Origin: Anaeramoeba flamelloides
Taxonomy: Eukaryota; Metamonada; Anaeramoebidae
NCBI GenBank assembly: GCA_027625915.1
Contig: JANTQA010000036.1
Coordinates: forward strand, 3,219,501-3,283,500
Length of the DNA: 64,000 nt
Direction of reading: 5' to 3'
Shown: positions 45,150-58,327 of the stretch, in pieces
Layout: every line of letters begins with the position of its first letter
Position numbering within the stretch: the stretch's first letter is position 1
Notes under the pieces: model-generated
Database searches by the model: none
What the model was told of the DNA's origin: nothing
What the model saw: the letters and a program-made list of their open reading frames with translations, nothing else
Made by a program: the position numbers and the translations under genes

Positions 45150-47660
45150 GACTATTTTTCATATTTTGAGTTCCATCATTTATTCGAAACTGAATTATTC
45201 AAATCATTTCTTGAACCAAATATATTAATATTTTAATAAATACGAGAGTGGAATATATCCTAATATAATATATTTTCATACCAACTAAAAAATAGAATTC
45301 AAAAAAATGAAAAGATTGAGCAAGAAAAAATAAATACAAATCATTTATTTCTTGATCTTATCTGTTAACATTTGATACGATTACTTCTTCTTAATTTGAT
45401 TTTGTTTTTTTATTCTTCATCGAAATACTTTGATTTGTAAAATTTTTGTTCATATAATTACTTTTTATTTCTATAGAATTTCCAAAATGAATTTAAAAAT
45501 CATATCTTCATTTAATTAATCTAATTCTTGATACTGGTTCAGAAAATAGGATATTTATTAGAATTCCTCTTTAGAAACAAAGATTTATTCGACAAATTCG
45601 TTTGATTTAGTAATTATTTATTTTCCTTGAAAATGAGAATGTAAAATATTTATGAATTCTGATTGAATTTTTTTTCAATTATTTTGGGTTGAATCTTTTG
45701 TAAATGTTTTTTGATTACATAGAATTCAACCCCTTTACTTTAATTTTTGAAATAATATTCTTTATTTTGGTTTTGTTTGATAAAAAGATTTGAAAATTGA
45801 ATTTTGAAAGCAAATTTGTAAAAAAAAAATGTTTTGTATAATCATAATAAAAAGTTAGGGGGGGGATTCAAGGTTATAAAGTATTTGGTTTCATACTAAT
45901 TAAGAAGATAAAGAAAACAAATTTTCAAAAATAATTACTTTTTGTTTTTTTTTTTATTTATTCTTGATTTCAAAAAATTTATTTGGAAATTAGGCTCTTT
46001 CGTGTTTGGTCTTATAAACGATAAATATTTGTTTCAATGAAACACCTTTTCGGGTTTATTTTTTGGATTATTCACGGACTATTTTCATTTATACGTATAA
46101 ACATAATTTCTCGATCTAAAACCAATTTTAAAAAAACCTGTAAATTTAATCAAAAAAAATGTTCAAAAAATTGAAAAATAAAAGATTCAACTCTGAATTA
46201 CGTTGTGTTTGCTTTCTTTTCACAAATAGACTAGTGAATGATATTTTGGTTTCAAAGTTTTAATATCTGGTGGTGACACTCAAAAAATATTTTTCAGTAA
46301 AGTTGTTACACAATTAAAATATTTCAAAATGGTAAAATGTACTTATAACCTTAACAAAATTTTAAAATCTCAATCAAATTTTCTGAACATACTAACAATA
46401 ACCATAAATTTCAACAATATAATTGAATATAAAATAGATTTGTTTTTTTAAAATGGAGTCGTTACCTTCACAAGTTAAATAGCCAAAAAAAGAAGAAAGA
46501 GTAATTTTACTTCTTATTATTGATGGATCAACAAAAAGCTCTAAGCTCTAGTTATGTTTTCCGTCGAATACAAAGATACCGAGAAGAAGAGGAAGAATAA
46601 GTAGACAGTAATTGTACAAAAAATCTTAATAATAGATGATCATCTGGCCAAGGATGTCGGGAAAGCTTTTTGAAAAGTTATCCAACTACTTTCAGTTTCC
46701 GATGATATTTAAAATGTTTTAACCCATGAAACATCATCTCAAAGAGAATGATAAAGGATTTGTTGTTTTAGAAGCTCTTTTTTATTCATCACCATTTATA
46801 TCACCATGATTCACTGAGAAAATATTTAAGTATCTTGAGTTATCATTGTTGTTGATCTCAAAGGATCCATAGTGTTGTCAACGAAATCAAAAGAAAAGAT
46901 AATAAAACTTATTTGGTCTGATCCTTGATTGAATCAAGTATCTTCTTTGGTTGGTTTTTTCAAAGCATAACTTTTAATCACATAATCTATTTTTTGATCA
47001 AGAAAAAATATCTTTGTAAAAATATTGCTCAATTAGACCAATAACACAACAAATATTATATCTCAATTACTTTTTAATCGCCATATTTTGAAATTTATCT
47101 CGATTTTTTTTTAATTATCACAATTTTATCGAAAACCATGATTCATATTATTGCAATAATATAGAATATCATGATTTTCAAGAGTATTGCGATTTGATAG
47201 AAATTATTTCAATTTTTGTAAATTTATCGTGAATTTTGCAAGATATCAGTATAAACTCGAATAAAAATACAATGCTATTTATTTAATTTAGAACATACAA
47301 AATACCAGAATCAATACTTTTGGTTAATTTAGGATCCTTTGATAAGTAAACATGAATTTTTATTTGGGAAGTTGTTGTTTAATTGTTTTTATTTCATTTT
47401 TCTTTTCGTTCTTATTTTTTTTTTAACTCTTTTTTTTATTTTTTGTACTTTACTTTTTAGTTTTTATTTTATTTTCAAGTTATTCATACTGTTGTGTTTC
47501 AGTATCTCATAATATTAACAAGTAACCATTTGTGCTTTTTCATTTTTAATTCAATTTCCCATTAAAGAGAATAACTAGACCAAGGAAAAGATGGTTGAAA
47601 AAAAAGAATAGTTTATTTTTTAAAAGTTTTATTTTGGAAATAAACTATTTTTGAAAAGTA
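45150..47660 (-). repeat. Second block of inverted flank pieces without a gene
   Basis: About 45150–46350 matches 27130–28300 in reverse and carries an uninterrupted TTAA at 45233–45236, the equivalent of the insertion site used at 61937. About 46440–47240 matches 26400–27000 in reverse, and 47280–47660 matches the A/B 3' flank. The short stretch 47660–48350 has no match that I can see. Confidence 0.55.
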
Positions 47661-48658
47661 AGGGCACACGTCTCAATTCATCAATGCCATTGAATTTGAT
47701 TGTTAATAAGACAATTACTTATTAGTGAGTTTCATTTTAATTATTCATTTTTTCATTTTTTGTTTTTTTTTATTTTGAATAATGAACAGTTAAAGGATGA
47801 AAGAAACAAAATAAGAAGAAAACAATTTGGAAATAATCTGACAGTATAGAAATGGAAACAGTTTAAGTTTGATTTCAAATGAGCTAGATGTAGGAATTAA
47901 GAAAGACCATTATTGGATTGATGCATGGAACTAAGAAAAGAGAAGATAAATGGAAAAAAAAAAATCACAACAAAAGAACCAGATGAATTGTGACTTTACC
48001 TTTAAAATGAGACTTTGAAGAACCAAAGTTTGACCTGTAAAGAATTATCAATAACTTGTAAAGAAATTTTTCCCAATTCGACCTTGTTCAAAGGTTGTTA
48101 TTGATTTTATATTTTTTTTCTTTACAATTTACAAAACGAGATTTCTCATTTCAAATAAAAGGGTATACAAATTTTTAAAATATTGAATTTTAATTTTTAT
48201 TGTTTTGTTTTGATGATTTTGAAAGATTCAGTTGAGTGTTTTTTTATGTTTTAAATAGTTTTTTATATTTTAGAATGATACTACAATTAATTTGATTCAA
48301 TAATGAATAAATCTTGAAAATGTCTGTGCGCTTTTATTTGAAAAAGAGTTTATGTAAACTTTGATTTTAAAAAAAAGTTGAATCATATTTATAAATTGTT
48401 TATTTAATGTCCAGTACAACCATTTCATAAACTAAAATATAAAATACAGAGAAATATTTTATGATCTCAACAAGTATTTTTATTTGATTTTTATCTCAAA
48501 ATATTTATTTCTTTTAATTATCAGTTTGTATTATGAAAAAGATTAAATTGTCATAAATTCTTTTTAAAATATTAATTGTTTTTGTTTGTTTGCTTTTTAT
48601 CATGATTATTTTTCTTTTATCAAAATTGAATAAAATATTTAAATATTCATTATATAAA

Positions 48659-50741
48659 TTAAAGTTTATTTTTTATTTGATTCAATTGGATAAGAATATT
48701 TGAGTTTTCATTGAGTTGGTAATATTCGATTGAATCTTCTAATTCTTCAATGATTAATAAAGGGTCATGGTCAGCTGTTAATTCGATTTTCTCAGTATAA
48801 AAATATTTGATTAGAATTTCGATACTTTCAATTGATTTTCCAGAATAGTCTTTGACTGATTTAGATTCTTCTGTTATATTTTCAAACATTTCTCTGAATA
48901 ATCCACTTCTTGTTAACAAAATAATTTTGTGAACCGGGATTTCTTCATATTCATCCTCATCATCATCCTCGTCCTTATCCTCATCCTCATCTTCATCATT
49001 TTTTATTAAAAGTGTGAAATCTTTGGAATCTTCATCATTAAATAAATCATGTAGATCTTGTTGAATAGTTTTTTTTGGTGGGAAGGATAAATTTAATGAA
49101 TTGAAAATATGTTTGAGCAAATCAACATTTGTTATTTCATCAAAATAAACCCATTTTAAAAACAATAGTATTTCTTGTTTTGAAAATGATTCTTTATTTA
49201 ACAAATTTTCAATTGTTGATATTTGTAAATTGGTTCTTGATTCAACAATGATTTTGTGAATTGGAACTTGTATATTTTCATTCAGTGATAATTTTGAATC
49301 ACAAAATATTTTGGATTCAAATAATTTTTGAAAATCTTGAATAAGGCAACTATTGTAAGAAGGATAAAGATAAATACATTCTGTTCCACATGTGATCTTG
49401 AGTTTTATTGAAGGATTGTTTTGAAAAATTTCGGGTAAATTGAATTTATGAGGTATTTGTATATTAATATTTCCATATTGGTCAGTTGGATGATTATCTG
49501 TATAAAATCCCCAACCAAATAATTCGTTTTCATTTGTTAAGGCTAAAGACATTCTTGAGCCTCCAAAATATTCAACAACTTTTTTGTTTTTGAGTTCTTC
49601 AATTTCAGTAAATGTTGATTTATCTTGAGTAAATCCATTAAAGCCAGCACTACCACACCCATAAGTTTTCCCTTCTTTGGTGATTAATGTAGAATAACCA
49701 TCATTGGTTTGAAGATACAAGATATCTTCAGCTTTCCATTTGGGAACTTTAACAGGTGATTTTTGATTGGAGCTATTTCCAGTTCCTAAGCGTCTGTATG
49801 AGTTTGCTCCACAAGTATACAAATCATTGTTTTTGGTTGTAAAAAAAAAACTATAACCTTTAACTCCTCCAAAGACTCTGGTTACATTTTCAAAGATCAA
49901 AACTGGAAGGTTTTTTGCTTGGTTTGAAGTTCCATCTCCAAGTCTTCCTTTTGGGTTTTTGTTTGGAAATTATTTTTGGTTTGGGTTTTTTTGTTTGGTT
50001 TGGTGTTTAGGTTGTTTGTTTATTTTTTTCAAATTTTCAAAAAAGAAAAAAAAGAAGAAGAAAAGAAAAAGGAAAAATTAGAAAAGAAAAAAAAAAGAAA
50101 AAGAAAAAAAAAATTTTTTTAAAAACTTCGGTTCTTTTTTCTGAGTTATTTTTGATTTGAAATCTTTTTCAAAAGATCAAATCATAAAAAATTCAAAAAG
50201 AAATGAAAAATTAAATGAAAAAGAAATTTATTTTACCCAAGTTATAACCATTTCCAAAAAGTTTACCATCTTTACAAACAAAATAATTGGACCACCCTAC
50301 CATTGCAAATGTTTCAACTTTTCGATTGTTTTCTTTTTTGTTAAAAAAAGGAACTGGTCTTATTTTTTCATAGTTACTTGATTGAGGATCAGACAAAGGA
50401 ACTTCACAATAACAAAAATCTTGAGCAAGTGAAAAAACCTTTCCTGATTTGGTTAAGATCAAATAAGTTTGATTACCTGATTGGATATCTTTGATCTCTT
50501 CATTTTCAATGGTGAAAAATTTTGGTTCGGAGTTGGCTCGGTGAAATTCTAAATTATTGATTCCTTTCCAAATCAAACAGTTATGATTGTAACCAGAAAC
50601 GATTTTTCTCACTTTGTTTGCATTTTTGATCTTTGAAAGAGGAGTCCATCGTGGAGATTTGTTTTCATTTTGGTTGATCAATTGTCTTATTGAATTATTT
50701 CTATTTCCTGAATAAAAAATTTGTGTTTTGGTTTGGTTCAT
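48659..50741 (-). CDS. RCC1–BTB–BTB protein, copy F (intact)
   Basis: Exon 1 is 50237–50741, the intron 49948–50236 and exon 2 48659–49947, giving 597 residues, the longest intact member. The extra length is an Asp/Glu/Lys expansion in the loop of the second BTB unit (NDEDEDEDKDEDDDEDEYEE). It is the positional duplicate of copy C, but differs in exon 1 at about 20 bases, of which about 16 change residues, clustered in RCC1 loops: RANSEPKF against RTNNQPKS, GNQTY against GYSTY, and GYNLG against GYNAG. In exon 2 the blade reads GANSYRRLG against GENQYGCLG in C. The flanking spacer is almost identical to that of C. Confidence 0.87.
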
Positions 50742-51415
50742 TTTTAAATGATTAATTTGGGTTTTGGTTTCAAAAAGAAAAAACTTTGAAATTGTTGGAA
50801 AAAAAAAGAAAAAATGAAATTTTCATAAGAAAACTAATCTCTATTAATTTTTTTTTTTGAACAATAACTAAATAAGGAATCCTTCTCTAGAAATATGTTT
50901 AAAATTGAAAATAGACATGTGTTTTTAATGTTAGAACTTTTAGTTCTTGTTTTTTTAAAATTTTACAATTCATTCAAAAAAAGTGTATTTTAAAATTTTT
51001 TTTTAAAAAAAAATCTTTTAAACGAAAGAGAATTTTTTGATTAATTTTGGATTTAATTATTTTCTCAAAAATAATATTTATTCTCATTTTCAAAAACGAA
51101 AAAAATGATTTAAAACGAGTGAATATTTTCTCCTTCACTTCTGTTCATCCAACTTGACTCTATAAAGAACTCAATTTGTTTTTTCAATAATTACTTTTAC
51201 AAAAAATAGTTAATATTTTTTTCTTTTATTATTTTTGACTCTGACAAAAACTTTTAGGATCGTATCATTTGGGAACACTTAAAAAAACTTCAAATTCAAC
51301 AAAAACAAAAGAGTGTAAACTCTAAAAATTAGATTCATGAAAAAAAAGAATGGTACAAGAAAAGAAAGAAAATATTTTATTATGAGTAATGCATATATTG
51401 TATATTTTTTTCGAA

Positions 51416-51523
51416 TCAAACTTTTTTTTCATGCAAATCCAAAAAAACCTTTTCAGGTTTATTTTTCAAACTATTTTTTGTACTTCTTCGACAAACATAA
51501 CAAGGTTTTGCTTTCTTGCTCAT
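51416..51523 (-). CDS. CYVC mini-ORF, third copy (doubtful gene)
   Basis: This is the longest of the three versions at 35 residues: after the shared CYVCRRST start it ends PEKVFLDLHEKKV. It has a 7-T run where the other copies have 8 or more. If any version reflects an ancestral exon it may be this one, since VFLDLHEKKV is less repetitive. There is no evidence of expression. Confidence 0.25.
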   Translation of the reverse strand: MSKKAKPCYVCRRSTKNSLKNKPEKVFLDLHEKKV

Positions 51524-52054
51524 ATTTTTTTTTATTTTTTTTTTGCTAAAAGTTGAAAAAAAGCAACTTTCAAAAAAGTGAAAAAAAGGGAAAAATTTTT
51601 TATTTCTATAAAAACAATAACTAAATTTAATGAATGTCATTTATCAAGATTTCATTACTATACTAAGAAGTTTTTCACTTTGATTTGAAATCTAAGTAAT
51701 TGGCAAAAAAAATTCTAAATCTCTATTAAATTAACCTTAAAAAAATTTAATATAGACTAGTCCCTGAAGACAACTAATCTCTATTAATTTTTTTGTTTGA
51801 CCAATTTCTAAATAAGGATCCCTTCTCTAGAAATATGTTTAATATTGTAAATAAACAGGGGTTACCAAATCTAAGTAATTGATAAAAAATTTTTCAATCT
51901 CTATTAAATTTAGGTAAAAAAATTTAATAGAGATTATTCTCTTAAGGGATTATTGTCAACCAGGTAGAAGCCTACGATCAAAGTATGTTGTTATTGGACC
52001 TATACACATTAATGCTACTATTTCAAAATCTCTAAAAAATCGATTAGTCAAGTA

Positions 52055-52252
52055 CAGTCAGTTCCACTTTTAAGACACAAACTTTCAACGAAATTTAAGG
52101 CACAAAAAAATACCAAATTAAAGCACAAAATTTGTAATTTTTTTTTAATTACAATTTATTTTACTAGAATCTGAATTTTGTGCTTTAATTTGAGATTTTT
52201 TTTGTACTTTAAATTTGGTTGAAAGTTTGTGCCTTAAAAGTGGAACTGACTG
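52055..52252. mobile_element. TA-flanked MITE, family 1
   Basis: The duplicate of 26056–26253, with the same TA borders and one visible substitution in a TTAAGGCACA motif (AAAGCACA). Confidence 0.85.
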
Positions 52253-54374
52253 TATTATCAATACAATTATCAATATCTTAAAAATCTGTTTTGGTTGAAT
52301 GGATACTTCTCATCGATGTAGAAATTGAAGTTATAACACACCTTCAAAAAAAATTGAATTTATAGAGTGTTTGATAATATCTTTGTTAATTCAAGATAAT
52401 GTACAAAAAATCACGGTTATTTTAATCAAATCAAGATATTGTAGAAAATTGAGATAATCAATAATATCACAACAATATTATATATCGTGATATTCTCTTT
52501 AATTGGGATAATTGTTTAAAATCGTGATATTTTTATAAATATCGTGATAATGTCTAAATCGCGAAATAATGTTTGATTAGCTGAAGGGCCACTTTAACAA
52601 TATTTTTATAAAAAGTAAAATTTTCATTGATCACAAAACGAATGCTTGAAAAAAAAAGTTATTTTGTTAAAAAAACAAAAAAAAAGATACCTAATTCAAT
52701 TGAGGATCAGATCAAAACTGTTTTCATTGTTTTTTATTTTGATTTGGTTGACCTATCGATCATACCAATAGAACAGTCAAACTAATAACAAAGATCAAAA
52801 TAATAGTTTACCAATCTATAGTTGTGCTCTAAAGTATGTTGAATAAAAATTACTCCAAGAATATCGTGCCTTTCACATGTTCTTTAAAGAATATGTTGTT
52901 GGATTAAAATATTTTATTTATTGTAGGAAAGTTTAGTGGGATTAGGATAACTTTTCAAAAGCTATCTCAACAACCTTGTAAGATTATCACATATTATTTG
53001 ATGTTTAGTACATCCATTTCATAAACTAAAATATAAATTTCTTGAAATTTATAAGATTTCAACAAGTTTTTTCTATGATTTATATATCAAAATAATATAT
53101 ATTCCTTAATTATCAGTTTGAATTAGGAAAAATTTAAAGAAGTACATTTTGACCATTTTGAAAATTTAAATTGTGTAAAAATTTCTGAAAAAATATTTTT
53201 TGAGGGTCATCAGATATTGAAACTTTGAAACCCAAAAATCAATCACAGCTCTATTTATGAAAAGAAATACCAAACAAATTAATTCAGAGTTCAATCTTTA
53301 ATTTTTCAATTTTTTGAACATCTTTTTTTTTTTCGTGTGAATTTCAATTTTTGAACTTTATTAAATTTGGTGTTGAATCAAGAAATGTGTTTATAGATAT
53401 TAATCCATAATAAAAAAAAATAGACCCGAAAAGGTTTTTATTTATTACAAATATTTTCTTTTAGAAGACCAAACACAAAAGATTACCTTTCAAATAAATT
53501 TGTTAAAATCAAAAATGGATGAAATAATAAAAATTGATAAAAGCCTATTTTTGAAGATTTGTTTTCTTGATCTTCTTAGTTTGTTTGAATATAAACTATT
53601 TTTTTTCCTTGAATTTCTCTTCTCATTCATGTTTATTATTATTTTACAATACAATTTTAACAAATTTGCTAACAAAATATTTTTTTCCAAATAATTTTAT
53701 CAAATAAAACCAAAATAAAGAATATTATTTCAAAAAATTAAAAGTAATTACAGTAAATGGGGTATGAGTTCTTGGAATCAAAAAAACACAGTAATAAAAG
53801 ACACACCCCAAAATAAAAGAGATATTTAGAAAAAAATTCAATCACATTCAGAATTAATTTAGTTCTCATTTTAATGGTAAATAAATAATTATAAAATCAA
53901 AAGAATTTGTCAAATAAACCTTTATTTCAGAAGAATAATTTAATATATATATCCAATGTTCTGAACCAAATCAAGAATTGGATGAATTAAATGAAAATAG
54001 GATTTTTAGTTTCTTTTTGGAATAAAATTTTGGTAATAACAATAAATTGAACGAATAAAAATTGTACAAACAAGAGTATTTCTATGAAGAATTAAAAATA
54101 AAATCAAATTAAGAATTTTTAATTGTATCAAATCTAAACAGATAAGATCAAGAAATAAATAATTTTTATTTTATTATTTCTTGATCAATCTTTTTTTTTT
54201 TTTTTTTTTTTGGTTTCCATTTTTTAGTTGGGGTGAAAATTTACGATACTATGATATATTCAACCCTCGTATTTATTAAAATATCAATGTATTTGATTAA
54301 AGTGATGATTTGAAGAATTCAGTTTCACATAAATTGTGGCATTCAAAATTTGAAAAATGTACTTTCTTCGTTAA

Positions 54375-56175
54375 GGGATTAGCGTCGCCATAGATTTCAC
54401 TATAATCAAAGTATGTTGTAATTAGGTGCAAATGATATTAGTGCACCATGGTAAAAATAGTTTCTGTGTCTTTAAAATATATATATATATAAATATTATT
54501 GCACAATAAATTCTTACATTTTTTACTAAATGATCACTATAAGAAAAGTGTCATTTTTTTTTTTTTTTTTTTATTGGTTGAAGGGAGTGATCAAAGATCC
54601 TCTTACACAGCCGTTAGGTTTTTTTTAATTTAAGAAATAAACTGAAATTTTATTTAATTTTCAGTTTATTTCAAAAATTTTAAAAAAACCTAGGCACTTT
54701 CCGTTAGGTTTTCCAGAATTTAAAAGAATTGAGTAAAAGCTTAGATTTTATTCAATTCTTTTGAATTCCGGAAAACCTCCGTTAGCTTTTCTTGAGTTTT
54801 CTGTTTATTTGGAAAATCGAAAGAGTTTCGTTAGGTTTTTTTTTACTTTTCGAAATAAACCGAAAATTTCAAAAAAAATTTTGTTTATTTTAAAAAGTAA
54901 AAAAAACCTAGAACACTTCACAAATAAAACAGAAAACCTCAAGAAAAGCGCCGTTAGGTTTTTTTTAATTTTTGAAATAAACCGAAAATTTCAGAAATTT
55001 TCGGTTTATTTCAAAAATTAAATAAAACCTAGGCACTCTACGGCATTCACTCTGATTACTAATGGTAAATTAGTAATTTAGATGATAAAGAAATAAAAAT
55101 ATTTTGTAATCGAGTAGGTTCCAATTTTTTATTGGTTGAAAAAACAAAAAGAAAAATCAAAAAGAAAAAAAAAAAAAAAAAAAAAAAGCAAGTTAGAAAA
55201 CAAAAAAAAAAAATTTTTTTTGACATTTGATAAAAAATCAAAAAAAAAACCAACTATCCATTTTTATCAAGAACACTCATTAAAACAGACAAGATCCTTT
55301 TATTTAAAATTTTGTCGTTTAATTATTTCTAAGAAATCATGAATGCTTCGTTGAGTGGTAGTTGTTTAGTAGCTTCCATTTTTTTTCTTTTTGATCCAAT
55401 CTTTTTTGATCGTTCCAGTTTTTGTTTTTGTCTTTTCTTTTTATTTTCAAGTTACCCATACCGACTAGTTTCTGTCCTTCGAGTATTAGCAAGTAACAAC
55501 TTGATTTTTCATGTTAGTAACTCTTCTTCCCAATTAAAAGGAAATTCAACAAGGGAAAAAATAGAAAAAAAATAAAAAAGTGTCATTTTGAAAAAATTTT
55601 TTAAAATTCATTTACCAAATCTAAAAATAGAAACCGAAAATACTGCATTTCGGTATTTAATAATTTAGATTTAGAACTTCCAAAAGTAACTATTTTTATA
55701 ATTTTTTAATTTCGAAGATTAATATAATGATCATCAACATAAAAACCCAAAGACTGATTATTTTTGTTTGCTTTTTTATAAAGATAATTGGATCTTCAAT
55801 AATATATTTCCATGATTTGAGAAATAATTTGTTAAAAGAACTGATTCGTTAATTATTGAATTTTATCGTTAATTATTGAATTTTTTAGTAACGTATCTAC
55901 ATTTTGCCACAAAGTAAAGAATGATATTTTGTGATTTTTTAGTCTGAATATTGATAATCTAGCCTTTAAATTTATGGCAAAATGCAGATTTTATTCTGAA
56001 ATTGTTGGGTTTTTTACTAATACATAGATCATTTTTAATTGATGAGATCAACAAAATTTACTACTTGACTAAACGATTTTTTAGAGACGTTTGAACCATG
56101 TAGCACTAATGTGGTTACGTCCCAACAACAAAATACTTTGTTCTTAGATGCTTCTCCTTGGTAGACGCTAATCCC
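54375..56175. mobile_element. TTAA-flanked element with nested insertion, duplicate copy
   Basis: TTAA at 54371–54374 and 56176–56179, with ends GGGATTAGCGTC and GACGCTAATCCC. It contains the poly-A insert at 54558–55575, whose target duplication AAAAGTGTCATTTT is at 54544–54557 and 55576–55589, and a hairpin array at about 54605–55040. It duplicates 28369–30176. Confidence 0.85.
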
Positions 56176-56277
56176 TTAATGTGTCAAAAATTCTTTTAAA
56201 ATAATATTAGTTTTTTTTTATTTATTGGTTTTCTTTTATCAAAATTGAATGAAAGATTTGAATAGTCATTATAAAAA

Positions 56278-58327
56278 TTAAAGTTTATTTGTTATTTGAT
56301 TCAATTGGCTGAGAATATTCGAATTTTCATTTAGTTGGTAATATTCGATTGAGTCTTCTAATTCTTCAATAACTAATTGGATGTCATGGTCAGCTGTTAA
56401 TTCGATTTTCTCAGTATAAAAATATTTGATTAGAATTTCGATACTTTCAATTGATTTTCCAGAATAATCTTTGACTGATTTAGATTCTTCTGTTATATTT
56501 TCAAACATTTCTCTGAATAATCCACTTCTTGTTAACAATACAATTTTGTGAACCAGAATTTCTTCATATTCATCCTCATCCTCATCATTTTTTATTAAAA
56601 GTGTGAAATCTTTGGAATCTTCATCATTAAATAAATCATGTAGATCTTTTTGAAAAGTATTTTTTGGTGGGTAGGATATATTTAATGAATTGAAAATTTG
56701 TTTCAGCAAATCAACATTTGTTATTTCATCAAAATAAACCCATTTTAAAAACAATAGTATTTCTTGTTTTGAAAATGATTCCTTATTTAACAAATCTTCA
56801 ATTGTTGATATTTGTAAATTGGTTCTTGATTCAACAATGATTTTGTGAATTGGAATTTGTATATTTTCATTCAGTGATAATTTTGAATCACAAAATATTT
56901 TGGATTCAAATAATTTTTGAAAATCTTGAATAAGGCAACTATTGGAAGAAGGATAAAGATAAATACATTCTGTTCCACATGTGATCTTGAGTTTTATTGA
57001 AGGATTGTTTTGAAAAATTTCGGGTAAATTGAATTTATGAGGTATTTGTATCCTAATATTTCCATATTGGTCAGTTGGATGATTATCTGAATAAAATCCC
57101 CAACCAAATAATTCGTTTTCATTTGTTAAGGCTAAAGATATCTTTGAGCCTCCAAAATATTCAACTACTTTTTTGTTTTTGAGTTCTTCAATTTCAGTAA
57201 ATGTTGATTTCTTTTTAGTAAATCCATTAAACCCATTACGGCCACACCCATAAGTTTTCCCTTCTTTGGTGATTAATGTAGAATGTCCATCATTGGTTTG
57301 AAGATCCAAGATATCTTCAGCTTTCCTTTTGGGAACTTTAACAGGTGATTTTTGATTGGTGAGATTTCCAATTCCCAAGCATCCACATTGGTTTGTCCCA
57401 CAAGCATACAATTCATTGTTTTTGGTTGTAAAAAAAAAACCATAACCTTGAACTCCTCCAAATACTCTGGTTACATTTTCAAAGATTAAAATTGGAAGGT
57501 TTTTTGCTTGGTTTGAAGTTCCATCTCCAAGCCTTCCTTTTGGGTTTTTGTTTGGAAATTTTTTTCGTTTGGGTTTATTGGTTGGTTTATTGGTTTGGGG
57601 TTGGGTTTTTTTCAAATTTTCAAAAAAGAAAAAAAAGAAGAAGAAAAAAAGAAGAAAATAAGAAAAAGAAGAGGTAAAAAAAGAAAAAGAAGAGATAAAT
57701 TTTTTTAAAAAAGTCTGTTCTTTTTTCTGAATTATTTTTGATTTGAAATCTTTTTCAAAAGATCAAATCATAAAAAATTCAAAAAGAAATGAAAAATTAA
57801 ATCAAAAAGAAATTTATTTTACCCTGGTTATAGCCATTTCCAAAAAGTTTACCATCTTTACAAACAAAATAATTGGACCATCCTACCATTGCAAATGTAT
57901 CAACTTTTCGATTGTTTTCTTTTTTGTTAAAAAAAGGAACTGGTCTTATTTTTTCATAGGTACTTGATTGAGGATCAGACAAAGGAACTTCACGATTAAA
58001 AAAATCTTGAGCAAGTGAAAAAACCTTTCCTGATTTGGTTAAAATCAAATAAGTCAAATAACCTGATTGGATATCTTTGATCTCTTCTTTTTCAATTGTA
58101 AAAGATTTTGGTTCGGAGTTTGCTTGGTGAAATTCTAAATTATTGATTCCTTTCCAAATCAAACAGTTCTGATTGTAACCAGAAACGATTTTTCTCACTT
58201 TGTTTGCATTTTTGATTTTTGAAAGAGGAGTCCATCGTGGAGATTTATTTTCATTTTGGTCGATCAATTGTTTAATTGAATTATTTAAACTTCCTGAATA
58301 AAAAATTTGTGTTCTGGTTTGGGTCAT
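56278..58327 (-). CDS. RCC1–BTB–BTB protein, copy G (intact)
   Basis: Exon 1 is 57823–58327, the intron 57537–57822 and exon 2 56278–57536, giving 587 residues. The reading frame of exon 2 stays open about 80 bases into the intron (to 57615), but those residues (PNKNPK and Lys-rich) are intron sequence; the split glycine and RCC1 motif GNGYNQG-RLGDG support splicing. It is the duplicate partner of broken copy D. Its loop residues are partly those of C/F and partly those of E, for example GYNQNC, which combines the Tyr of C/F with the Gln of E. Others are YGCGRNGFNGFTKKK, GTNQCGCLGIG and SKISLAL. The acidic stretch in the second BTB unit is short. Confidence 0.87.

Noticed and set aside
54761-55021. 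86-residue frame with an internally repeated peptide
   Set aside because: It reads through the hairpin array; the repeated residues come from the repeated palindromes, not from a protein repeat.
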